The translations under genes were made by a program, and so were the position numbers. A DNA stretch of 40,985 nucleotides from Actinomycetes bacterium (lineage in GTDB: Bacteria; Actinomycetota; Acidimicrobiia; Acidimicrobiales; RAAP-2), in NCBI GenBank assembly GCA_021782915.1, contig JAJXUK010000016.1, positions 1 through 40,985 on the forward strand, written 5' to 3'. Below are positions 7,619 through 17,449 of the stretch, piece by piece (the stretch's first letter is position 1; each line of letters opens with the position of its first letter). Under the pieces are notes generated by a model that was not told the DNA's origin, ran no database searches, and saw only the letters and a list, made by a program, of their open reading frames with translations.

Positions 7619-8059
7619 ATGGCTACTACAGCGAAGAAGGCCCCGGCCAAGAAGGTCGCCAAGCGCACGATGAGTGAGGACCACAAGGCGAAATTGGCGC
7701 AGGGTCGCAGCGAGTCACGCGTCGTGAGTCGCTACCTGGACGCCATCGCCGCGGGCAAGGGGCGTCGTGGGCGCAAGCGCACCCCCGAGTCGATCTCGAT
7801 GCAGATCACGCGCATCGACAAGGAGCTGGACTCCGCGGCCCCGATCCGCAAGCTCGAGCTGACCCAGAAGCGCTTCGACCTGGTCGCCGAGCGTGACCGG
7901 CTGGCCACGCGCGTGGACCTCACGGGCATGGAGAAGGAGTTCGTGCGCATCGCCAAGTCCTACGCCAAGCGCAACGGCATCAGCTACAGCGCGTTCCGCG
8001 AGCTCGGCGTCTCGGCCGAAGTGCTCAAGCGAGCCGGCGTCGCTCGCACACGCGCCTAG
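7619..8059 (+). CDS. Basic hypothetical protein, possible nucleoid/DNA-binding protein
   Basis: 146 residues. The tandem ATGs at 7616 and 7619 are resolved by GGAG at 7609-7612, which is 6 bases from the second. The N-terminus is a lysine/alanine tail (MATTAKKAPAKKVAKRTMSE), followed by a helical region with GRRGRKRTPESI and a coiled section, and a C-terminal segment YAKRNGISYSAFRELGVSAE then VLKRAGV. A basic tail, an oligomerising helix and a short C-terminal recognition-like motif are reminiscent of small actinobacterial nucleoid proteins of the Lsr2/H-NS type, but I cannot assign a family. It is cytosolic, on the plus strand, in the gap that separates purQ from purL. A promoter with -10 TAATGT (7568-7573) is possible. 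Confidence 0.75.
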   Translation: MATTAKKAPAKKVAKRTMSEDHKAKLAQGRSESRVVSRYLDAIAAGKGRRGRKRTPESISMQITRIDKELDSAAPIRKLELTQKRFDLVAERDRLATRVDLTGMEKEFVRIAKSYAKRNGISYSAFRELGVSAEVLKRAGVARTRA

Positions 8060-8070
8060 CTCGCTCACCC

Positions 8071-8085
8071 GCGGGCCCAGCCCGC
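8071..8085 (+). terminator. Short GC hairpin after the 146-aa gene
   Basis: GCGGGC and GCCCGC form a perfect 6-bp stem with a CCA loop, 12 bases past the stop. There is no T-run, so termination strength is doubtful. Confidence 0.3.
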
Positions 8086-8506
8086 ACCGTGGACTTTGAG
8101 GGCTCCGCTAAAGCCGTCGCGCACGTCCGGGGCCCCGTCCACGCGGGCCACACGCATCGGGGTCAGCGAGTCGAGTCCGCCCAGCGCGCCGGGCACATCG
8201 CCCCAACGCTGAGGCGGCCTACTCCCGCCAGGCATCAGCGTGCAGTGAAGGCACTGGTGCCCTCACTGAATAGAGCTAGGGACGGCCCGTCTACTGATCT
8301 GCCTCCGACGAGATTGGGCGTCGCCGGTCGACCAGTGGGAATTCACGCCAGGCGCAACACACACAGTGAGCTTCACCCCTCCGTTCGTGCAGAGGCCCGA
8401 GACGAAGTCAGAATGCTCCGAATGGCGTACTCCCGGCGCCCGAAGCCTGCGCTTGTAGGTTGAAGGACGGGCACGTGCGGCCCGTGAGGCTGAACGGAAA
8501 CCCACC
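8086..8506. other. Non-coding interval, nothing recognised
   Basis: About 420 bases before the DUF4232-like gene. Open frames on both strands (plus 8089-8463, minus 8263-8676) lack a ribosome site or a protein-like composition. No strong promoter or repeat was seen. Confidence 0.4.
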
Positions 8507-9136
8507 ATGGTGAGGTCTGTACGCCAGCGAGCTCGCGGGAGCGTGACGGCACGAGCGCTCGTTGTCGTGACGCCACTGCTGATCGCGGGGGAGGTCCTGG
8601 CACCGTTGGCAACTGCCCACGCGGTGACCTCGCATCCCGCGTGCGGGGCCTCGCAGATTGCGGTGACCGCGGGCAAGACCCAGACCGATGCGACCTACGG
8701 GGTGAGGACGACGACGGGACTTCACCAGGTACGCGCCTACGAGATCGTTCCGGTGTACTTCTACAACTCGGCAGCCACCTGTCAGCTGTTGACGGGCGCA
8801 CCCGATGTTCGCGCCGTGCGACACACGACGCACGTGACGAGTCTCTCCACACTCTCGATGCACGACGTGTCGATTCCCACCGGCGCCGACAACACCCGGC
8901 GAGCGGTCCTCGCACGCCACCAGAAGCTCGAGGCCCTCTTCGTGGTTCTCAAGCCCCTTGCCGGACCGTACTTCAGGGGCTGTCACCCGGCCACCGCGAC
9001 CGGGCTTCTGATTCAGGGCTACGCGGCACCCATCGGCACCTTCCACTGGATTCCCCGCCAGCTGCGTGGCGTCTGCTTCGACACCGGAGTGGGACGTAGC
9101 GTCGTGAACTTCGGCATCATCTGGCCTCCGAGCTGA
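8507..9136 (+). CDS. Secreted protein, DUF4232-like
   Basis: 209 residues. The N-terminus has an arginine-rich n-region, a hydrophobic core (ALVVVTPLLIAGEVLAPLAT) and a plausible cleavage site after AHA near residue 40. The mature part has four cysteines (HPACGAS, ATCQLL, RGCHPA, GVCFDTG) and beta-rich segments such as VPVYFYNSAATCQLL, matching the look of DUF4232, an actinobacterial extracytoplasmic domain of unknown function. A second DUF4232-like protein with the same cysteine count lies at 33988-34563. A GGAA ribosome-like site precedes the ATG by 7 bases. It lies alone on the plus strand in the purQ-purL gap. Role unknown. Confidence 0.65.
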   Translation: MVRSVRQRARGSVTARALVVVTPLLIAGEVLAPLATAHAVTSHPACGASQIAVTAGKTQTDATYGVRTTTGLHQVRAYEIVPVYFYNSAATCQLLTGAPDVRAVRHTTHVTSLSTLSMHDVSIPTGADNTRRAVLARHQKLEALFVVLKPLAGPYFRGCHPATATGLLIQGYAAPIGTFHWIPRQLRGVCFDTGVGRSVVNFGIIWPPS

Positions 9137-9468
9137 CCTTCACCTCCCAGGGTGCGTCCGGGTTGTGGATGTCGCCAGCCGGAGGGCCACCGTCAAGGGC
9201 GCGGAGCCGTAGCCCTGCTCAGCGAGGGTGCGTCCCAGGGTGGCGGCGTGCGCCGGTCGAGGGTTGATGAGCGTGCTCGGCTCATGCACAGCCCGCGGTC
9301 CCCACCGAGGCCGAGACGTGACCGCTCTGGGTTTGACAGTGACCCCGGTCGAGCCCACTTTCTCGACCCACGCACGGTCTGAGGAGAACCGAGTCCAGGT
9401 GCGTACAGCCCAGTCAGCACCAGTAGCTGCACGGAGCGCCGAGACTTCAGCCGCCGAGTGAGCGTGCG
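9137..9468. other. Interval downstream of purQ with a doubtful minus-strand frame
   Basis: About 330 bases between convergent genes. On the minus strand a frame is open from within purQ down to 9140, and its last 72 codons (from GTG 9358) are GC-rich at third positions but also at second positions, and have no ribosome site. It could be a gene remnant; I found no recognisable motif. No hairpin terminator was identified for purQ. Confidence 0.35.
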
Positions 9469-10134
9469 CTAGGCGCGCACCAGTGAGCCCACGAAGCTCT
9501 CGAGCAGCACACGCCCGTCGGCGCTGCCCAGGAGCGTGGACATGGCCCGCTCGGGGTGCGGCATCAGGCCAACCACGTTGCCGGCCTCGTTGCTGATCCC
9601 GGCGATGTCGTCGCGTGAGCCGTTGGGGTTGTCCGCGTAGCGCAGCACGATCTGGTCGTGGGCCAGCAGGGACGCGTGGGTCGCGTCGTCGCAGGTGTAG
9701 TTGCCCGAGAAGTGGTTGATCGGGATCACCAGCTCCTGGCCCACGCGCGCGCCGCGCGTGAGCACGCTGCGCGTCGAGGCGACCACGAGCGTCACCGGCA
9801 TCGACAGGAAGGTCAGGCCGCGATTCTTCTGCAGGGCCCCGGGCAGCAGGCCGGCCTCGGTGAGGACCTGGAAGCCGTTGCAGATGCCCAGCACGGGCCG
9901 GCCCGAGGCGGCGAAGGCGCCCAGGGCGCCCATCACCGGCGAGAAGCGCGCAATGGCCCCGGGGCGCAGGTAGTCACCGTGGGCAAAGCCGCCCGGCAGC
10001 ACCACGCCGTCAAAGGCGTCCAGGTCGCTGTCGGCGTGCCAGACGAGCTCGGCGCTCGCGCCCAGCTCGTTCAGGGCCCCGAGGGCGTCGTACTCGCAGT
10101 TCGAGCCGGGGAAGACGACGACGCCGACGCGCAT
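9469..10134 (-). CDS. purQ: Phosphoribosylformylglycinamidine synthase glutaminase subunit PurQ
   Basis: Class I glutamine amidotransferase that feeds ammonia to PurL. With ATG 10134 it is 221 residues; a GTG at 10137 directly before it would add one residue, but the ATG overlaps the purS stop as TGATG. Signatures: RVGVVVFPGSNCEYDAL at the N-terminus, oxyanion strand LPGGFAHGDYLR, nucleophile elbow GICNGFQVL with catalytic Cys near residue 86, and the C-terminal PHPERAM catalytic His region. It is the last gene of the purADBCSQ unit, with its partner purL 2.3 kb further on. Confidence 0.95.
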   Translation of the reverse strand: MRVGVVVFPGSNCEYDALGALNELGASAELVWHADSDLDAFDGVVLPGGFAHGDYLRPGAIARFSPVMGALGAFAASGRPVLGICNGFQVLTEAGLLPGALQKNRGLTFLSMPVTLVVASTRSVLTRGARVGQELVIPINHFSGNYTCDDATHASLLAHDQIVLRYADNPNGSRDDIAGISNEAGNVVGLMPHPERAMSTLLGSADGRVLLESFVGSLVRA

Positions 10135-10385
10135 CACAGCGTCCCGAGGCGCACGTCGGCGCTCTCGATGACGGGGTTGGACAGCAGGCGCTCGGCCATG
10201 GCCGTGGCCCGCTCGAGGGCGGAGGCCTCGTCCGAGGCCGCGAGCTCGAAGCGGAAGGTCTTGCCTGTGCGCAGGTGGCTCACGCCGCTGAAGCCCAGGG
10301 CGGGCAGCGCCCGCTCGATCGTCGCGGCCTCGGGGTCGGCGATCCCGGCGCGCAGGGTGACGTGAACGAGGATCGGGTAGTTCAC
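10134..10385 (-). CDS. purS: Phosphoribosylformylglycinamidine synthase subunit PurS
   Basis: 83-residue PurS, the small dimeric subunit that joins PurQ to PurL so ammonia can be channelled. It starts with GTG (MNYPILVHVTLRAGIADPEA) and shows the family core ERALPALGFSGVSHLRTGKT and the closing strand VIESADVRLG. The purC TAG directly abuts its GTG (no spacer) and its stop overlaps purQ, so it is coupled on both sides. Confidence 0.93.
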   Translation of the reverse strand: MNYPILVHVTLRAGIADPEAATIERALPALGFSGVSHLRTGKTFRFELAASDEASALERATAMAERLLSNPVIESADVRLGTL

Positions 10386-11273
10386 CTACGCACCGTACCA
10401 GTCGGCCAGTGAGCGTCCGCTCACGCGCTCGTAGGCGGCCACGTAGCGCGCCGAGGTGGCGGCGACGACCTCGGCGGGCACGGGGGGCGGCGGCGGAGTG
10501 CGGTCCCAGCCCAGAGCGTCCAGCCAGTCTCGGAAGGGCTGCTTGTCAAAGGCCGGGGGCGTCTCACCCGGCACGATGGCCTCGGCCGGCCAGATGCGCG
10601 AGGAGTCCGGCGTGATCACCTCGTCGCAGACCACCAGCTCGCCCTCGAGCAGGCCGAGCTCGAACTTGGTGTCCGCCAGCACGAGCCCCACCGCGGCCAT
10701 GCGCTCGCTCGCTCGCACGAAGAGCGACAGGCAGATTCCCATGACCGCCTCGAGGCGCGACGCTCCGATGATGCCGGCGGCCGCGATCAGGTCGATGTTC
10801 TGGTCGTGGCCCGACTCGGCCTTGGTCGAGGGGGTGAAGATCGGCTCGGGCAGCGCGTCGGCCAGTCGCAGGCCCGCCGGGGCCGGCATCGCGTGGATGG
10901 TGCCGCGCTGGCGGTACTCCTCGTAGGCCTGTCCGGCCAGGCGAGCGCGCACGATGCACTCCAGGGGCAGCATCTGGGCCCGGCGCACGAGCATCGAGCG
11001 CCCGTGCAGCTCGCCGGCCTCGAGGAAGCCGGGCAGGTGGGACTCGATGAGTCGAGGCTCGCAGCTCACGCGCGCCGAGGCGACGTCGGGGAAGCTCTCG
11101 AGCCAGAAGTCGGTCAGAGCGGTCAGGACGCGGCCCTTCTGGGGGATCGGCTCGGCCATGACCACGTCGTAGGCGCTCAGGCGATCCGAGGCGACCATGA
11201 GGATCATCTCCTCGCCCACGTGGTAGAGGTCGCGCACCTTGCCCGAGTAGAACGGGCTCAGAGAGAGGCTCAT
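10386..11273 (-). CDS. purC: Phosphoribosylaminoimidazole-succinocarboxamide synthase
   Basis: Joins CAIR and aspartate with ATP to give SAICAR. I choose ATG 11273 (295 residues) because it overlaps the purB stop as ATGA; an upstream in-frame start at 11285 would add MAGP. SAICAR synthetase features: YSGKVRDLYHVGE (nucleotide-binding loop), ASDRLSAYDVVM, ECIVRARLAGQAYEEY and PSTKAESGHDQNI. A length near 300 and the DWLD/ERVSGRSLADWYG tail are typical of the long actinobacterial/yeast-like form. Confidence 0.95.
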   Translation of the reverse strand: MSLSLSPFYSGKVRDLYHVGEEMILMVASDRLSAYDVVMAEPIPQKGRVLTALTDFWLESFPDVASARVSCEPRLIESHLPGFLEAGELHGRSMLVRRAQMLPLECIVRARLAGQAYEEYRQRGTIHAMPAPAGLRLADALPEPIFTPSTKAESGHDQNIDLIAAAGIIGASRLEAVMGICLSLFVRASERMAAVGLVLADTKFELGLLEGELVVCDEVITPDSSRIWPAEAIVPGETPPAFDKQPFRDWLDALGWDRTPPPPPVPAEVVAATSARYVAAYERVSGRSLADWYGA

Positions 11274-12573
11274 CGGTCCAGCCACACCAGAGCGTCGAGG
11301 AAGCGGTGTCGGTGAGCCAGCATGCGCTCGGGGCTGAAGATGCGGTCGAGTTCGCCCACGTCGAATCCCAGGTCCTGCTCCTCGATGACCTCGCGCAGGC
11401 CGCGGTCCTGCTCGAGCGCGCGGGCCGAGGCGGCCTGGACCAGTCGGTAGGCCTCGTCGCGGCTGCGTCCGGCCTCGACGAGGCCCAGCAGGACCGACTG
11501 GGAGAAGACCAGGCCGTTGGAGCCCCGCAGCAGGTTGTCGAGGGCCCGCTGCGGGCGCAGCTCCAGCCCGGCGGCCAGGCGGGCGGCGACGCGCGTCATG
11601 TAGGTACCCAGCATCAGCGCGTCGGGCAGGATGACGCGCTCGACACTGGAGTGGGAGATGTCGCGCTCGTGCCAGAGCGCCACGTCCTCGAGTGCGGCCT
11701 GCAGGTAGCCGCGCAGCACCCGAGCCAGTCCGCAGAGGCGCTCGGAGAGCACCGGGTTGCGCTTGTGGGGCATGGCCGAGGAGCCCTTCTGACCGACGCC
11801 GAAGGGCTCGGCCGCCTCGGCGACCTCGCTACGCGCCAGGTGACGCACCTCCAGGGCGAAGGCCTCGATGCTCGTGCCCAGGGCGGCGACGGCGTAGAGG
11901 ACCTCGGCGTGACGGTCTCGCGCGATGACTTGGGTGGCCGGCACCGGGGTCAGACCGAGGCGCTCGCACACGCGCGCCTCCACCGCCGGGTCGATGTTCG
12001 AGTAGGTGCCCACCGCGCCGGAGAGCTTGCCCACCGCGATCCCACTGCGCGCGCGCGCCAGGCGCGCGCGATCTCGCTCGACCTGCAGGGCGAAGAGGGC
12101 GAACTTGGCCCCGTACGTCGTGGGCTCGGCGTGCATGCCGTGCGTGCGCCCGATGATCGGCCAGTCGATGCTCTCCAGGGCGCGCGCGCTCAGCGCGTCG
12201 CGCAGCTCGAGGGCCGCCTCGTCCAGGTAGTCCAGGGCGCGCACGAGGGTCGCGCACAGCGCCGTGTCCACCACGTCCGAACTGGTGAGCCCGTAGTGGA
12301 TCCACGCGCCCTCGGGCATGCCGATGCGCTCCTGGAGCACGTCGACGAAGGCCGCCGTGTCGTGGTTCGTCACCGCCTCGCGCGCGGCCACGTCAGCCAC
12401 GAAGGCCGCGTCGACGACCGGGCGGCGCGCGCGCAGCGCGGCCGCGTCCGCCGCGGGCAGGACCCCGAGCTCGGCCAGGGCCTCCGCGGCTAGCAGCTCC
12501 ACCTCGAGCATGGTGTCAAAGCGGGCCTCGTCGCTGAAGAGCGCGGCCACGTCGGAGGGCGCGTAGCGCGGGA

Positions 12574-12577
<4 letters not shown>
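11270..12577 (-). CDS. purB: Adenylosuccinate lyase
   Basis: Splits fumarate from SAICAR and from adenylosuccinate, so it acts in both the IMP and AMP branches. 435 residues, GTG start overlapping the purD stop as GTGA. Fumarase/aspartase superfamily signatures are visible: GLTSSDVVDTAL near residue 97, IGRTHGMHAEPTTYG near 142-156 with the catalytic His, and the signature loop GSSAMPHKRNP near 265. It is placed between purD and purC, both coupled. Confidence 0.95.
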
Positions 12578-15179
<2,602 letters not shown>

Positions 15180-15180
15180 C

Positions 15181-15186
15181 TAGACT
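15181..15186 (+). promoter_or_regulatory. Leaderless -10 (TAGACT) for the TauE/SafE gene
   Basis: TAGACT is followed by exactly 6 bases and the GTG at 15193, with no ribosome site. Same geometry as purL, asparaginase, gpmA and the PPOX gene. Confidence 0.5.
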
Positions 15187-15192
15187 TCGGCG

Positions 15193-15972
15193 GTGATCGC
15201 GACCGACCTGGCCACGCCGTGGCGGGTCGCGGTGCTGGCCGTGGCGGGCGTGGGCGCCGGGCTCAGCAACGGCATCGCCGGCGGGGGCACCTTCGTCAGC
15301 TTCCCCACCCTGCTCGCCCTGGGCGTCGCGCCGCTGCAGGCCAACGTCTCCTCGACGGTCGGGCTCGTGCCGAGCGTGCTCGGGGGCACGGCCGTCTTCC
15401 GGCGCGAGCTGCGCGCTCACCGACTCACGCTGAAGCGCCTGATGCCCTGGTGCGTGCTGGGCTCGCTGATCGGCACCGCGCTGCTGCTGCTCAGCCCGGT
15501 GAGCACCTTCGACGCGGTGGTGCCCTGGCTGGTGGGAGTGGCCACCCTGCTCTTCGCCCTGGCCCCGCTGATCACCCGCGCCCTGGCGCGCCGACGCGCC
15601 GAGCACGAGGACGCGCCGGTGCGCCCGCGGCTCATGAGCCTGGGCGTGCTCGTCGCCTCGATCTACGGTGGCTACTTCGGCGCCGGGCTCGGCATCGTGC
15701 TGCTGGCCGTGCTGGCCCTCTCGCTACCCGAGGACATCTACACGCTCCAGGGCATCCGCGTGACGCTGGGACTGCTCACCAACGCCGTGGCCGCCCTGGT
15801 CTTCGTCGTGCGCGGGCACCTCGCCATGGTCGCCGTGCTCGTGCTGGCCGTCAGCTCGCTGGTGGGCGGCTACCTCGGCACCAGCCTCGTCAAGCGTCTC
15901 TCTCCACGCCTCGTGCGCGCCTTCGTCATCGCGATCGGCGCCTTCACCTTCGTGCGCCTGGTGATCGGCTGA
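15193..15972 (+). CDS. TauE/SafE (TSUP) family membrane permease
   Basis: 259-residue integral membrane protein with about eight hydrophobic segments. It has the TSUP N-terminal repeat signature GVGAGLSNGIAGGGTFVSFP followed by LLALGVAPLQANVSSTVG, and the second-half repeat YGGYFGAGLGIVLLAVLALS. The family exports or imports small anions such as sulfite, sulfoacetate or 2-oxo acids across the cell membrane; the substrate here is not readable. It starts with GTG behind a leaderless -10. It points into the DUF1275 gene with only 3 bases between stops, so the two transcripts probably overlap. Confidence 0.85.
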   Translation: MIATDLATPWRVAVLAVAGVGAGLSNGIAGGGTFVSFPTLLALGVAPLQANVSSTVGLVPSVLGGTAVFRRELRAHRLTLKRLMPWCVLGSLIGTALLLLSPVSTFDAVVPWLVGVATLLFALAPLITRALARRRAEHEDAPVRPRLMSLGVLVASIYGGYFGAGLGIVLLAVLALSLPEDIYTLQGIRVTLGLLTNAVAALVFVVRGHLAMVAVLVLAVSSLVGGYLGTSLVKRLSPRLVRAFVIAIGAFTFVRLVIG

Positions 15973-15975
15973 GCC

Positions 15976-16698
15976 TCAGGCGCGCCGGTGAAAGGTGCCC
16001 CAGGCACCCAGCACCACCAGGCCCAGGGCGCCCAGGGGCACGAGCGGCGCGTAGCGCGGCGCGTGCAGCACGACCTCGCTGCCCAGGCCCGCCCCCGTGA
16101 TCAGCGCCAGCAGCAACAGCCCGGAGCGCACCTGGAAGCCCTCGCCTCGCTTGGTCAGCCCGGCCACGAACTGGGTCAACGTGCCCGTCAGGTACGTCGT
16201 GGACAGTCCGCTGATGCCGAAGCGCAGCACGGCCGCGCTCTGCACGCCCAGGGCCATCGCGTTCACGCCCAGCATCGCGTAGCCCACCACGCTCGAGGGC
16301 GCGGCGCCCACGACCTCCCACCAGACACCGAAGACGCACAGGACCCCGAACTCGAGCAGCAGCCCGTGCACCACCGGACGCGGCCAGGGGTGCTGCTCGC
16401 CGTCGGCGTGTCCGGCCAGGCGCGCGCCCAGGAAGCTGCCGACGATGTAGGTCAGGAAGGCCACGCCCGTGTGCACCGCGAGCGCGCCATTGCGCTCAGC
16501 GACCGAGACGCCGAGAAAGACCATGTTCCCGGTCATGACGCTGGTGAACACGCCGCCAAGGCGCAGCAGGCCGATCGCGTCCAGCGAGCCCGTCACCAGC
16601 GTGAGCAGCACGATGAGCCCGTCACGGCGGCGCTCAACCGTCCAGAAGCCCGAGCGCTCGTCGCTCGCAGCGGCCAGTTCTGAGGTCTCGCGGGCCAC
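15976..16698 (-). CDS. YoaK/DUF1275 family membrane protein
   Basis: 240 residues, about six membrane segments. The diagnostic DUF1275 N-terminus is clear: VTGSLDAIGLLRLGGVFTSV followed by MTGNMVFLGV, and the second half has LGVNAMALGVQSAAVLRFGI and TTYLTGTLTQFV. Molecular function of the family is not established. GTG start 4 bases after the livF stop, so it is the last cistron of the FAH-liv operon; a transport or export role linked to that substrate is possible but unproven. Confidence 0.85.
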   Translation of the reverse strand: MARETSELAAASDERSGFWTVERRRDGLIVLLTLVTGSLDAIGLLRLGGVFTSVMTGNMVFLGVSVAERNGALAVHTGVAFLTYIVGSFLGARLAGHADGEQHPWPRPVVHGLLLEFGVLCVFGVWWEVVGAAPSSVVGYAMLGVNAMALGVQSAAVLRFGISGLSTTYLTGTLTQFVAGLTKRGEGFQVRSGLLLLALITGAGLGSEVVLHAPRYAPLVPLGALGLVVLGAWGTFHRRA

Positions 16699-16702
16699 GG
16701 CG

Positions 16703-17449
16703 CTAGTGTCGCGCGCCGCCGCCGAGGAACGACTCGACGAAGACAGGATCGCGCTCCAGATCCGCCGGCACTCCCTCGAGCACGACGCGCCCGCCGCCGA
16801 GCACGCACGTCCAGTCCGAGATGCGCAGGGCGGCCTTGGCGCGCTGCTCGACGAGCAGCACGGTGGTGCCGTGATCGGCGAAGCCGCGGATGAACTCCTC
16901 GAGCAGCTGGGTGGCCACCTGGGGCGCCAGGTTGGCGGTCGGCTCGTCGAGCACCATCACCGAGGGCGTGAGCATGAGCACGCGGCCCATGGCCAGCATC
17001 TTGCGCTCGCCGCCGGAGAGCTTGCCCGCCTTGCGCGACAGCATGGTCTTCAGGCGCGGGAAGAAGTCCAGCACGGCCGTGATGCGCTCGCCCACCAGGT
17101 GGCGCTCGAGCAGGTAGCCACCGATCTCGAGGTTCTCCTTCACCGTCAGGGGTGGGAAGACGTCATCGACCTGGGGCACGTAGCCCACGCCCAGGGTGGC
17201 GATGCGCTCGGGGGCGACGTTGGTGATGTCGGACTCGCCCACGCTCACCGAGCCGGCCAGCACCGGCACCACGCCCACCAGCGACTTGAGCAGGGTGGAC
17301 TTGCCCGAGCCGTTGGGTCCCACGATGGAGACGACCTTGCCGGGACTCGCCTCGACGGTGATGCCACTGACGATGGCCCGCCCGTCGTAGCCGGCCGAGA
17401 GGTTCACGGCCCGCAGGACCTGACCCTTCTGAGAGAGTTCAGCCGACAA
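16703..17449 (-). CDS. livF: Branched-chain amino acid-type ABC transporter ATPase (LivF)
   Basis: 248-residue ATPase of a HAAT-type importer, at the inner face of the membrane. Walker A GPNGSGKSTLLK near residue 44, signature LSGGERKMLAMGR near 145, Walker B VMVLDEPTANLAP near 165 and the H-loop region VLLVEQ near 200. Start: a TTG at 17449, supported by GGAGG six bases upstream, inside the end of livMG (11-base overlap). LivF proteins pair with LivG, here the C-terminal half of the fused LivMG. Confidence 0.9.
   Translation of the reverse strand: MSAELSQKGQVLRAVNLSAGYDGRAIVSGITVEASPGKVVSIVGPNGSGKSTLLKSLVGVVPVLAGSVSVGESDITNVAPERIATLGVGYVPQVDDVFPPLTVKENLEIGGYLLERHLVGERITAVLDFFPRLKTMLSRKAGKLSGGERKMLAMGRVLMLTPSVMVLDEPTANLAPQVATQLLEEFIRGFADHGTTVLLVEQRAKAALRISDWTCVLGGGRVVLEGVPADLERDPVFVESFLGGGARH

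Noticed and set aside
8089-8463. 124-codon plus-strand frame before the DUF4232-like gene
   Set aside because: His/Arg-rich composition, no ribosome site and no family resemblance.
9140-9358. 72-codon minus-strand frame downstream of purQ
   Set aside because: High GC at the second as well as the third codon position, no start signal; at most a remnant, so described only as an interval.
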